From assembly GCF_024347215.1 (NCBI RefSeq), contig NZ_AP025282.1:2542001-2606000 (forward strand): DNA of 64,000 bases, written 5' to 3'. This DNA comes from Aliamphritea ceti. GTDB taxonomy: Bacteria; Pseudomonadota; Gammaproteobacteria; Pseudomonadales; Balneatricaceae. Under the pieces are notes generated by a model, which saw only the letters and a program-made list of their open reading frames with translations, did no database searches and was not told the DNA's origin. Positions 15,108 through 24,012 of the stretch are shown here, piece by piece (positions within the stretch are counted from its first letter, which is position 1; every line of letters begins with the position of its first letter). Made by a program: the position numbers and the translations under genes.

Positions 15108-18100
15108 GTGATTTTCTCTAAAAAAACAAATAGAAAATTTAATTTTATTGATACTTCGTTTTATGATGGTTTTTTTGATTTTTTTAAGAAGAAAACGCCA
15201 AAATCAGACTCGTATCCTTATGATGTTTATCATCCATATGACGTTTTGGGTGAAAAATCAGGTTATGAAGGTTTCTATTTGGTAGGTGAGAATTGGATTG
15301 ATTTCCCAGAGAAACCAATAGCTTTATGTTGGGGGTTCAATGATTGGAAGTTAGGGTTCGTTGCAGCGTATCTTTCTGAGTATCGAGTTGCATTTGCTTC
15401 TAGAAAAATAAAAGATTTTATAGCATTTAGAAAGCTATTTTCTATCAAGGTAAAGCCAGCATGTTTTATTGTTTGGGGCTATAATGAAAGTTTTCTAATT
15501 CGCAGCTATTCAAAATTTGAAGGTATACCGCTTTATCGTATGGAGGACGGTTTTGTTCGTTCTGCGAGTATTGGTGCGTCTCACTCAGTCCCTTATTCTT
15601 TGGTTATAGATAAGTCTGGAGCACTCTACTACGATGGAAGTAAAATATCTGATATAGAGAATCTTCTTAATAATTATGATTATGAGGCTGACCCAACCTT
15701 ACTTAATAAATCAAGGCAATCTTTAGCTTTACTACAAGAACTAAGAATTTCAAAATATAATCAATCTGATGAATTACTTACGCCACCTGTACGAAACATA
15801 AAAACTAAAACAGTCGTAGCTGTTTTAGGGCAGGTGGATTCTGATGCCTCAATTCGTTTAGGTAACCCCGATAATTGGTCATCAGAAGAGTTGGTTCGGT
15901 TGGCTGCTTATGAGAACCCAGAGTCAGAAATTTTATATAGACCTCACCCAGAAATTTACAAGGGTTATCAGAAAAGTCGATTTAAGAAAAAGAAAATAGA
16001 GAATTTTGCGGCTATATCTTCTCCTGATTTGTCTATGAGTGAGTTTCTAGATGGAGTGGATCATGTGTATACGATCACTTCCTTAACTGGTTTGGAAGCA
16101 CTTATTCGTGGTATAAAAGTAACTGTTGTTGGTGTGCCCTTTTATGCAGGCTGGGGGTTAACAGATGATCGTATAACTATTAAAAGGAGGCAGAGAGCGT
16201 TAACAATAGATGAGCTGTTTGCAGGTTCTTACCTTTTGTATCCGCAGTATTTGGCGAACCTAAATGATTCTTATATCGGTTTTACTTCTGCTTGTTATCG
16301 AATAAATGCGGATCGCTTTATCGGGGTCAACGATATTTTTTCTGGGGAGCGTAAGGATTTTAGCAATGTTATAAATACAGCTTTTTGGCCTAAAGCTTTC
16401 TTTGATACTAAATTTTCTAAAGATCCTGAAGATTTAACAATGTATATATCTGCTTTGGATTTTTCGAAAGTTTTTCCGGTTGGGTGCGGAAAGATTTACC
16501 AAAGTTCTGTGATGTATGCGATTTTGGGTGTGTTAAAGAGTACTAAGCAGAAAGATGCTTTTATTCGTAAAGCTAGAGCGTTTATTAATTACGAAGTTTT
16601 AAATGATGTTTTAATATATATGGATGTTTTGTTTCCAGGTTCATATGTTTTTGAACATATTTCTTGGTTGTTGTCTGAAAATGGTGAGGCGGGTCTTTCA
16701 AATAAAATTTTATCTAAAGCAGTTCCACATGAGTTAAATGAAATAAGAGATAGTATCATTGACGAAGGGGGGGTGATTGACGAAGGGTGTATAGTCAATT
16801 TGAATTCTAATAACCTTAAATTGATGCTTCATTTATTTCAGCAGACAATATCTGCCAAAGATTTCGATACGTCCTTGTCCGTTTCAAAGCTTCTTTTGAT
16901 ATCTAACTATTCTATATACGATGTGCTAAAAGGGGTTTTGGCTGTATCGGAGCTTAAATTTGATTTCGAATCGTCTTTGAATATCTCTAGCTTCATGCAA
17001 GGTATAGATATTTTGAGAAATAATCGTGATTCTGTGGTTGCCGAGGTTAAATCAGTCAAGTATATCCCACCAATTACTTCTATCGAATATCATCAGCTTT
17101 TAGTGAAAATGCTGGTCTTGAAACCAGAGCAAGTTGCATTTGCATTATTTATTATTGAAAATAATCCTGATTTTTTTAATGAGAATTTTTCCAAACTAAT
17201 AATTAAAGGAATATTGAATTTAGATAATGATATCTCTCGTAGAAAAGCACAGTGTTATTTAGCTCTGGAGAATCCACTAAAAGCAAAACGTACATTAGAA
17301 CGTTTAATAATCAATAGTGATAACTCTGATATGACAAGAGTTATATATTCCCAAGCATTATCTTTTAATGGTGAAGTTGGAAAGGCCATGAAAGTTATGG
17401 ATGCTGCTCGCTTGAAAAACCCAACTAGTGCCATTCTCAGGGAATCAATGCGCCTATGTGTATTGGAATCAAATTATGCGATGAGTTTGGAGCTTTTGAA
17501 CTCGGCAGAATCACTTCGTATTAATTTAGGAGATATGCATAAGCGGAAAGCTTATTTTGGAAATCGAATGATTTTTGAAGCCTTTGATACTTTTAGGGAT
17601 ATTCAGTTGGTAAAAACAGTATCTAAATATTACCCAGAAAAATATTACAGTTTTAAAGAAAAGTTGCTAGGTGAGGAATTAATAACATTAATTGCAATAT
17701 TTGGACCTGGTGATGAAATACGCTTTGCGTCAATATATAACATTGTTATGGATGTACTAGGTATTGATAAATTATCGATAACTTGTAGCCCTAGACTGTA
17801 TGAATTGTTTTCTAGGTCTTTTCCTCGGATTAAATTTGTTCCTGTTCATCGGCCTAGAAACTTTGAGAAAATAAATCTAGAAGAATATTCTCATGTTCCA
17901 GGCTCTGATATTATAAGTGTTATTAATAATGCAGCTGTGAATTGTATTGAAGAGTCTGATTATTTTCTCTTTGTGACTGATATGCTTCATGCATGTTTGC
18001 CAAGTTATGAAGCTTTTAGTGGTGAGAAGTATTTAACTGCTGATATTGAACGGTGTAATGAATTCAAGGAGGCTTTACCTGAAGGTGAATTTATTATTGG

Positions 18101-18569
18101 TATAAGTTGGCGTAGTAGTTTGACTACACACTCTAGAAATGAGCACTACCTATCTATTGAGGAAATATCTCCGTTATTTAGGGTTCCAGGCATTAAATTT
18201 GTAAATCTTCAATATGATGAGTGTGATGAGGAGCTAGAGTGGGTAGAAAAACAGTATCCAGGTAAGTTGATTAATTTTTCTGACCTTGACCAGTATAATG
18301 ATTTTGAAGGTGTGGCGGCTTTAATGTCTTGTTTAGACTTGATCATTTCTCCTGCAACTACTGTTGTGGAGCTTGCTGGAGCTTTAGGCATTCCTACGTG
18401 GTTGTTTTCTAATTCGTCAGAAATAGATTGGCGTAAAAAAGATAGTGAAGGTTCTGATGTTTGGCATTCCAGTGTTGAAGTTGTTGATTGCGAATCTGTA
18501 GGTAATAAACCCGAGTTGGTTAACTGTTTAAAAAGGAAGCTTGAAAATATCAAGTTTACTAGGTATTAG
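15108..18569 (+). CDS. Capsule glycosyltransferase fusion: beta-Kdo-transferase-like module + TPR-like region + C-terminal GT
   Basis: A 1153-residue protein starting at GTG 15108. Residues 70-385 form one Capsule_synth (KpsC-type) module with intact motifs: RMEDGF (144-149), QVDSDASI (242-249), RPHPE (278-282) and FYAGWGLTDDR (345-355). The middle, to about 850, is alpha-helical and includes TPR-like repeats near 700-820. From about 855 a second domain (FGPGDEIRF, SWRSSLTTHSRN near 1000, TTVVELAGALGIPTW near 1085) resembles TPR-linked GT41/GT9-type transferases. The gene and the next one are visibly AT-rich, as is common for serotype-specific genes. No other chain-building glycosyltransferase is seen in the locus, so I infer it adds repeat-unit sugars, perhaps Kdo and pseudaminic acid. 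The substrates are unproven. Confidence 0.75.
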   Translation: MIFSKKTNRKFNFIDTSFYDGFFDFFKKKTPKSDSYPYDVYHPYDVLGEKSGYEGFYLVGENWIDFPEKPIALCWGFNDWKLGFVAAYLSEYRVAFASRKIKDFIAFRKLFSIKVKPACFIVWGYNESFLIRSYSKFEGIPLYRMEDGFVRSASIGASHSVPYSLVIDKSGALYYDGSKISDIENLLNNYDYEADPTLLNKSRQSLALLQELRISKYNQSDELLTPPVRNIKTKTVVAVLGQVDSDASIRLGNPDNWSSEELVRLAAYENPESEILYRPHPEIYKGYQKSRFKKKKIENFAAISSPDLSMSEFLDGVDHVYTITSLTGLEALIRGIKVTVVGVPFYAGWGLTDDRITIKRRQRALTIDELFAGSYLLYPQYLANLNDSYIGFTSACYRINADRFIGVNDIFSGERKDFSNVINTAFWPKAFFDTKFSKDPEDLTMYISALDFSKVFPVGCGKIYQSSVMYAILGVLKSTKQKDAFIRKARAFINYEVLNDVLIYMDVLFPGSYVFEHISWLLSENGEAGLSNKILSKAVPHELNEIRDSIIDEGGVIDEGCIVNLNSNNLKLMLHLFQQTISAKDFDTSLSVSKLLLISNYSIYDVLKGVLAVSELKFDFESSLNISSFMQGIDILRNNRDSVVAEVKSVKYIPPITSIEYHQLLVKMLVLKPEQVAFALFIIENNPDFFNENFSKLIIKGILNLDNDISRRKAQCYLALENPLKAKRTLERLIINSDNSDMTRVIYSQALSFNGEVGKAMKVMDAARLKNPTSAILRESMRLCVLESNYAMSLELLNSAESLRINLGDMHKRKAYFGNRMIFEAFDTFRDIQLVKTVSKYYPEKYYSFKEKLLGEELITLIAIFGPGDEIRFASIYNIVMDVLGIDKLSITCSPRLYELFSRSFPRIKFVPVHRPRNFEKINLEEYSHVPGSDIISVINNAAVNCIEESDYFLFVTDMLHACLPSYEAFSGEKYLTADIERCNEFKEALPEGEFIIGISWRSSLTTHSRNEHYLSIEEISPLFRVPGIKFVNLQYDECDEELEWVEKQYPGKLINFSDLDQYNDFEGVAALMSCLDLIISPATTVVELAGALGIPTWLFSNSSEIDWRKKDSEGSDVWHSSVEVVDCESVGNKPELVNCLKRKLENIKFTRY

Positions 18570-18570
18570 A

Positions 18571-19524
18571 ATGACTAAAATTTATATTCACTTAGGTTCA
18601 CATAAATCAGCATCTACGACGTTACAAAAGAATTTACGTATGAATACAGGTGTTTTATCGGAAAGTTATAATTTATTCTATAATGCGGGGCAGGAAATTC
18701 ATACTACAGCTCTAGGTGTTCATTTTAGAAAACTTTCCAAGTTCCAACTTATGGATAAATCTGATTATTTAGAATCTATTGGCGAAGCTAAGAAAGCTGT
18801 TAAAGAAATGATAGAACACGCTGCAGGGAAGAATATTTTGGTTTCTTGGGAGGGGTTTTTAGGGCACTCAGCACTAGATAAATATGGTGGAATATATACA
18901 CACGCGGAACGAGTTGCTGATTCTTTAAGACGTATCTTTTCAGAAAATGAGTTGCGTTTTTTACTAGTTGTACGTAGGCAGGATTCCTTTATTGAATCTT
19001 GCTACCTACAGCAGATTAAAGAAAACCGTTCTTTAAGTTTTCATGAGTTTACTGATGGGATTAATATCGATAGTTTGTCATGGTTAGATTTCTTTCTCGA
19101 ATTCTATAAGTTATTTGGGAATAATGTTGCTCTATGTCCCTTCGAATATATTAAGGGTTCGGGTGCTAAAGGTTTTATTGAGTACTGTATGTCGTCACTC
19201 ATGGATACGGACTTTAATGCGAGTGAGTTTTCGATTTCTGAAAAAGCTAATGCCAGCTTTTCTGAAGAAGGTGTAGATATATCACGAAGTTTGTTGCCTC
19301 AAGTATCTAAAGGACGGCGAGCTGAAATTAATAAAATATTATTTGCGGAATTTTCTAGCAGAACAGGCACAAAAGCAAAGTTTTTTTCTGAATTTGAGAA
19401 GAAGCTTATTTTAAATAAAGAGTCGGAGTCTAATTCTCGTCTTTTTAAAGAGTTTTTTGTGCATAAAGTTAAAGGTCGAGTTTTTGACTTGTCAGATGTT
19501 AATAATTATTGGAATTTAAACTAA
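18571..19524 (+). CDS. Sulfotransferase-like protein
   Basis: The protein has 317 residues from the ATG at 18571, directly after the previous stop; ten extra codons upstream overlap that gene. The N-terminal IYIHLGSHKSASTTLQ matches the 5'-phosphosulfate-binding loop (P-loop-like) of PAPS-dependent sulfotransferases, and LRFLLVVRRQDSFIESCYLQQ matches the 3'-phosphate-binding segment with its Arg and Ser. Being in the capsule operon, it may sulfate the polymer, but some relatives with this fold act on other groups. The AT-rich composition matches the gene before it. Confidence 0.65.
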   Translation: MTKIYIHLGSHKSASTTLQKNLRMNTGVLSESYNLFYNAGQEIHTTALGVHFRKLSKFQLMDKSDYLESIGEAKKAVKEMIEHAAGKNILVSWEGFLGHSALDKYGGIYTHAERVADSLRRIFSENELRFLLVVRRQDSFIESCYLQQIKENRSLSFHEFTDGINIDSLSWLDFFLEFYKLFGNNVALCPFEYIKGSGAKGFIEYCMSSLMDTDFNASEFSISEKANASFSEEGVDISRSLLPQVSKGRRAEINKILFAEFSSRTGTKAKFFSEFEKKLILNKESESNSRLFKEFFVHKVKGRVFDLSDVNNYWNLN

Positions 19525-19550
19525 AGTGGTTTAATAATTTAGGGTGATAT

Positions 19551-20549
19551 ATGTTAAAAGGAAAAACAATTTTAGTAACTGGAGGAACGGGTTCCTTTGG
19601 TCATACGTTTATACCAATGACATTGGAAAAATATAATCCAGCAAAAATCATTGTGTATTCCCGTGATGAGATGAAACAGTGGGAGATGGCAAAGAAATTT
19701 GAAGGCGACCCTCGTGTGCGCTTTTTTATCGGTGATGTCCGCGATAAAGAACGTTTAAATCGTGCTTTAGATGGTGTTGATTACGTTGTACACGCAGCGG
19801 CTACTAAGATTGTACCTACAGCGGAATATAATCCGTTTGAGTGTATTAAAACGAACATTAATGGTGCAATGAACCTTATCGACGTATGTATTGATAAGGG
19901 TGTTAAGCGAGTAGTAGCGCTGTCTACTGATAAAGCCAGCAGCCCAATAAACCTTTATGGTGCAACCAAACTTGCATCAGATAAGGTGTTTGTAGCGGGC
20001 AACAGCTATGCTGGCGGACACGATACACGTTTCTCTGTTGTTCGTTATGGCAATGTAATGGGATCTCGTGGATCTGTTATTCCATTTTTTATGTCTATAC
20101 GTGATAAAGGTGTTTTACCGATTACGGATGACCGTATGACGCGTTTTATGATTTCTCTTGAGCAAGGTGTTGAGCTTGTTTGGCATGCATTTGATGACAT
20201 GGAAGGGGGCGAAATTTACGTTAAGAAAATCCCATCAATGAAAGTGACAGACTTAGCGACTGTTATTGATCCTAAGGCAAAACAAGAAGTTGTAGGTATT
20301 CGCCCAGGTGAAAAACTTCATGAGCAGATGATCGGCGCGGAAGACTCTTATTTTACCTATGAGTACCCAGAACATTTTAAAATATTGCCAGCTATTCATA
20401 ACTGGAGTAACTGCGAATCCCGTATAAAGGATGGTAAAAAAGTACCCGAGGGTTTCATCTATTCGAGTGATAATAATACCGAATGGATGAGCGCTGATGA
20501 TTTGTCGGCTTGGATTGATGAAAATTCCGAGAAAATTGGAGCTATCTGA
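19551..20549 (+). CDS. pseB: UDP-N-acetylglucosamine 4,6-dehydratase (inverting), PseB
   Basis: First step of pseudaminic acid synthesis: UDP-GlcNAc is dehydrated and C5-inverted to the 4-keto-L-arabino sugar. The 332-residue extended SDR has the NAD(P) motif TGGTGSFG (10-17), the active-site TDK (126-128) in STDKASSP, and Tyr136-x-x-x-Lys140. The length and the motif HAAATKIVPTAEYNP fit PseB (FlaA1) rather than the larger membrane-bound retaining dehydratases. It opens the gene set pseB-C-F-G-H-I, in which the next gene starts within a few bases. Confidence 0.93.
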   Translation: MLKGKTILVTGGTGSFGHTFIPMTLEKYNPAKIIVYSRDEMKQWEMAKKFEGDPRVRFFIGDVRDKERLNRALDGVDYVVHAAATKIVPTAEYNPFECIKTNINGAMNLIDVCIDKGVKRVVALSTDKASSPINLYGATKLASDKVFVAGNSYAGGHDTRFSVVRYGNVMGSRGSVIPFFMSIRDKGVLPITDDRMTRFMISLEQGVELVWHAFDDMEGGEIYVKKIPSMKVTDLATVIDPKAKQEVVGIRPGEKLHEQMIGAEDSYFTYEYPEHFKILPAIHNWSNCESRIKDGKKVPEGFIYSSDNNTEWMSADDLSAWIDENSEKIGAI

Positions 20550-20551
20550 GA

Positions 20552-21709
20552 ATGATTCCTTATGGAAAACAGGATATTACTCAGGGTGATATAGATGCTG
20601 TAGTCGAGGTACTGCAGTCGGATTTTCTTACGCAGGGGCCTAAGGGCCCTGCGTTTGAAAAAACGGTATCTGATTACTGTGGCAGTCGTCATGCTTTTGC
20701 TGTTAACAGTGCAACATCGGCATTACATATTGCTTGCCTCGCTTTAGAGTTGGGGCCTGACGATTATCTTTGGACTACCCCTGTTACTTTTGTCGCTTCC
20801 GCTAATTGTGGGTTGTATTGTGGCGCGAAAGTCGACTTTGTTGATATAGATCCAGCCACTTACAATATGAGTGTGGACGCTTTAGAACGTAAACTGCTTG
20901 AGGCTGAACCTAAGGGCATGCTGCCTAAAGTATTGGTTGCAGTGCACTTATGCGGTCAACCTTGTGAGATGGAGCGTATTCATGCGCTATCAGAGCGTTT
21001 TAATTTTCGTATAATTGAAGATGCTTCTCATGCTATAGGCGGGCGCTATAAAGATGAACCTATTGGTAATTGCCGTTATAGCGATATCACCGTTTTTAGT
21101 TTTCATCCAGTAAAAATAGTGACAACCGCAGAAGGGGGGATGGCGCTTACAAACGATGATGAAATTGCGAGGCGTTTAGCCTTGTTCCGTAGCCATGGGA
21201 TCACGCGTGACAACGAGCAGATGACCAAGGAGCCTGATGGCCCATGGTATTATCAGCAAATCGAGTTGGGCTACAATTATCGCATGACCGAGCTACAAGC
21301 TGCGCTTGGCGTTAGCCAGATGGGGCGAGTTGATGCGTTTGTTTTTCGACGACATCAATTGGCGCATCGTTATTATCAAGCACTTGAGTCTTTACCTATT
21401 ACCTTGCCTTGGCAGCACCCAGATAGTTATTCTGGTTTGCATCTGTTTGTTATACGTCTAAAACTTGAGCAGATTAAATTGACACATAGGGATGTGTTTG
21501 AAGCACTACGAGCAAAGGGTATTGGCGTTAATTTGCATTATATTCCAGTCCATACCCAGCCTTATTATCAAGCGACAGGCTTTAAAGCAGATGATTTTCC
21601 GGAAGCGATGAAGTATTACGCTGAGGCGATTAGTTTGCCAATGTTTCATGGTATGACAACTGAGCAGCAAGATGAGGTTATCTCTGTACTAAAAGAGGTG
21701 CTTCAGTGA
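20552..21709 (+). CDS. pseC: UDP-4-amino-4,6-dideoxy-N-acetyl-beta-L-altrosamine transaminase, PseC
   Basis: PLP-dependent DegT/DnrJ/EryC1-family aminotransferase that aminates C4 of the PseB product using glutamate. The 385 residues include SATSALHIA, PLP-contact IIEDASHA (Asp157) and catalytic Lys188 in FSFHPVKIVTTAEGG. The start lies 2 bases after pseB, and the stop overlaps the GTG of pseF. Confidence 0.93.
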   Translation: MIPYGKQDITQGDIDAVVEVLQSDFLTQGPKGPAFEKTVSDYCGSRHAFAVNSATSALHIACLALELGPDDYLWTTPVTFVASANCGLYCGAKVDFVDIDPATYNMSVDALERKLLEAEPKGMLPKVLVAVHLCGQPCEMERIHALSERFNFRIIEDASHAIGGRYKDEPIGNCRYSDITVFSFHPVKIVTTAEGGMALTNDDEIARRLALFRSHGITRDNEQMTKEPDGPWYYQQIELGYNYRMTELQAALGVSQMGRVDAFVFRRHQLAHRYYQALESLPITLPWQHPDSYSGLHLFVIRLKLEQIKLTHRDVFEALRAKGIGVNLHYIPVHTQPYYQATGFKADDFPEAMKYYAEAISLPMFHGMTTEQQDEVISVLKEVLQ

Positions 21710-22392
21710 AAATAGCGATAATCCCTGCGCGGGGGGGAAGCAAGCGCATACCACGGAAAAACATTAGAGAATTTTGTGGTAAGCCGATGATTGCTTGGTC
21801 TATCGAAGCAGCACTGGCCAGTGGCTGTTTTGATAAGGTGGTTGTTTCTACTGATGATGATGAGATTGCAGCCGTTGCCAAGCAATGGGGAGCTGATGTT
21901 CCCTTTATGAGGCCTGCTACATTATCGGATGACTATACGGGTACTATTCCTGTTATTGCTCATGCGGTTAAGTGGTTTAATGATAATGTCGCCCATGTTG
22001 ATTTAGCCTGTTGTTTATATGCAACGGCGCCTTTTGTTCAAGCTGATGACCTGCAAAGAGGCTTAGGTATTTTAGCTGATACTGACGCTGAATATGCGTT
22101 TAGTGTTACCAGCTATCCTTTCCCTATCCAACGCGCTATAAAAATTACGTCTTCTAATAAAATCGAGATGTTTAATCCTGAGTGTTTTAATACACGGTCT
22201 CAAGACTTAGAAGAGGCGTGGCATGATGCAGGGCAGTTTTATTGGGGAAAAGCCGATGCATGGCTTAATGAATCAGCTCTTTTTGGGTTGTGTTCTTCTC
22301 CCGTACCTCTACCTAGGCATCGTGTGCAGGATATAGATACACCTGAAGATTGGATCCGTGCGGAATGGCTGTTTAAGGCTATGGAATGCTAG
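21706..22392 (+). CDS. pseF: Pseudaminic acid cytidylyltransferase, PseF
   Basis: Activates pseudaminic acid as CMP-Pse, the donor for glycosyltransferases. The 228-residue protein has the CMP-sialate/Kdo synthetase fold with the nucleotide loop IPARGGSKRIPRKN (5-18) and FCGKPMIAWSIEAAL. It starts at a GTG that overlaps the pseC stop and ends inside the start of pseG, so translation is coupled. Confidence 0.92.
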   Translation: MKIAIIPARGGSKRIPRKNIREFCGKPMIAWSIEAALASGCFDKVVVSTDDDEIAAVAKQWGADVPFMRPATLSDDYTGTIPVIAHAVKWFNDNVAHVDLACCLYATAPFVQADDLQRGLGILADTDAEYAFSVTSYPFPIQRAIKITSSNKIEMFNPECFNTRSQDLEEAWHDAGQFYWGKADAWLNESALFGLCSSPVPLPRHRVQDIDTPEDWIRAEWLFKAMEC

Positions 22393-23492
22393 TTATTGCT
22401 TTTCGCGTAGATGCATCAATAGACATAGGCTCAGGTCATGTCATGCGTTGTCTAACTTTAGCGAATGCTCTACGGCAGCTGGGTGCTGAATGTGTTTTTA
22501 TATGTCGAGAACATCCAGGTAATCTGATCGAGCATATTCGTAAGTATGATTTTGAGGTTTATACATTACCTGTTGTGGATGTTGAGCCAAGCAATGAAAG
22601 TGTCGAGGCTTTTAGGTCTATTCATAGTGATTGGTTAGGTTCTACATGGATGCATGATGCGACCGCCTCTTTGGCGCTCCTTAACGGATTGAAACCTCAT
22701 TGGTTTATTGTTGATCATTATGCATTGGATGAACAATGGGAGAGCTTTGTTCGTCCATATTGTTCTTATCTTGGTGTGATTGACGATCTGCATGACCGAC
22801 ACCATAACTGTGATTTATTGGTAGATCAAACCTTAGGGTTAACGCCTGATATATATGCTCCTCTTGTTCCCACCTCTTGTGACGTTTTAACTGGGGCCAT
22901 CTACGCCTTGTTAAGGCCTGAATTTAAAGAGTATAGGTTAGAGAGTATAAAGCGCAGAGACGCCTCACCTAAACTAAAGCACATTTTTGTCAATTTAGGT
23001 GGCGTGGATAAAAATAATATAACCAGTCGTGTATTAAGCGGCATTGATCAAAGTGTTTTGTTGAATGACTGTAAGATAACAGTCGTTATGGGGGCTACTT
23101 CGCAAAATGTGGAACAGGTAAAAGCGAAAGCAGAGGCTTTACGTATGGATGTGACTGTCCTTGTTGGCGCTAATAATATGGCTGAGTTAATGAGTGAGGC
23201 TGATTTAGCAATTGGCGCTGCTGGAAGTACAACGTGGGAACGTTGTTGTTTGGGGTTACCTTCAATTATGGTTGTTCTCGCGGAGAACCAGCGGGATATC
23301 GCTGAACAGTTGAGCAATCGAAGTATAGCTGACGTGGTTTTCAACATTAATACTGATTTTGAAAATAATATTGCTAGTGCTTTGAATCGTTTTACACCTG
23401 AGAAGTTGGATTTACTGAGTCATGCGTCTAGGCGAGTGACTGATGGTGGTGGCGCTACTTTTGTTGCTGCTCGGATTTTTAATAAGGAATAA
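22386..23492 (+). CDS. pseG: UDP-2,4-diacetamido-2,4,6-trideoxy-beta-L-altropyranose hydrolase, PseG
   Basis: Removes UDP from the diacetamido sugar before condensation with phosphoenolpyruvate. The 368-residue GT-B-fold protein has the N-terminal DIGSGHVMRC motif with the catalytic His18, VDHYALD, and the C-terminal UDP-binding GAAGSTTWERCCLGLP. It overlaps pseF by seven bases. Confidence 0.92.
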   Translation: MLVIAFRVDASIDIGSGHVMRCLTLANALRQLGAECVFICREHPGNLIEHIRKYDFEVYTLPVVDVEPSNESVEAFRSIHSDWLGSTWMHDATASLALLNGLKPHWFIVDHYALDEQWESFVRPYCSYLGVIDDLHDRHHNCDLLVDQTLGLTPDIYAPLVPTSCDVLTGAIYALLRPEFKEYRLESIKRRDASPKLKHIFVNLGGVDKNNITSRVLSGIDQSVLLNDCKITVVMGATSQNVEQVKAKAEALRMDVTVLVGANNMAELMSEADLAIGAAGSTTWERCCLGLPSIMVVLAENQRDIAEQLSNRSIADVVFNINTDFENNIASALNRFTPEKLDLLSHASRRVTDGGGATFVAARIFNKE

Positions 23493-23496
23493 ATTG

Positions 23497-24009
23497 ATGC
23501 CAAGATTTCACGTTCGTGAGATGTGTGATCAGGATTTGGAGTATGTTCTCGAGTGGAGAAACCATCCGGACATACGACGCTTTATGTACTCTCAGCAAGA
23601 GATAGGTAAAGAGGAACATTATACTTGGTTTTCAAAAGCATCTATTGATCCGACAAAGAAATTATTGATTTTTGAAGTTGATAAAGAGCCAGTTGGCTTT
23701 GTTAACTTCTCATCGATTCGCACAGGTAATATCGCTGATTGGGGGTTTTATTTGGCACCTTATGCGGCTAAGGGCACTGGCGCTGCGCTCGGGAAAACTG
23801 CATTAGATTATGCGTTTAATGATTTAGGTTTGCATAAAGTGTGCGGGGAAGCGCTCTCTTATAATCAAAAGTCGATTCGTTTTCATCAAAAAATGGGGTT
23901 TGAAATGGAAGGCGTCCTTCGTGATCAATTTTTTGATGGACAGGATTACCATAGTATTCATTGTTTTGGCTTGTTACATTCTGAATGGCCTAATTTACAG
24001 GTAGATTAA
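23497..24009 (+). CDS. pseH: UDP-4-amino-4,6-dideoxy-beta-L-AltNAc N-acetyltransferase, PseH
   Basis: A GNAT-fold acetyltransferase of 170 residues that acetylates the C4 amine made by PseC. The ATG at 23497 follows AAGGAAT; a longer frame upstream only overlaps pseG. The motifs VLEWRNHPDIRRFMYS, DWGFYLAP, KGTGAALGKTALDYAF and HKVCGEALSYNQKSIRFHQK are typical of PseH. Confidence 0.9.
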   Translation: MPRFHVREMCDQDLEYVLEWRNHPDIRRFMYSQQEIGKEEHYTWFSKASIDPTKKLLIFEVDKEPVGFVNFSSIRTGNIADWGFYLAPYAAKGTGAALGKTALDYAFNDLGLHKVCGEALSYNQKSIRFHQKMGFEMEGVLRDQFFDGQDYHSIHCFGLLHSEWPNLQVD

Positions 24010-24012
24010 TTT

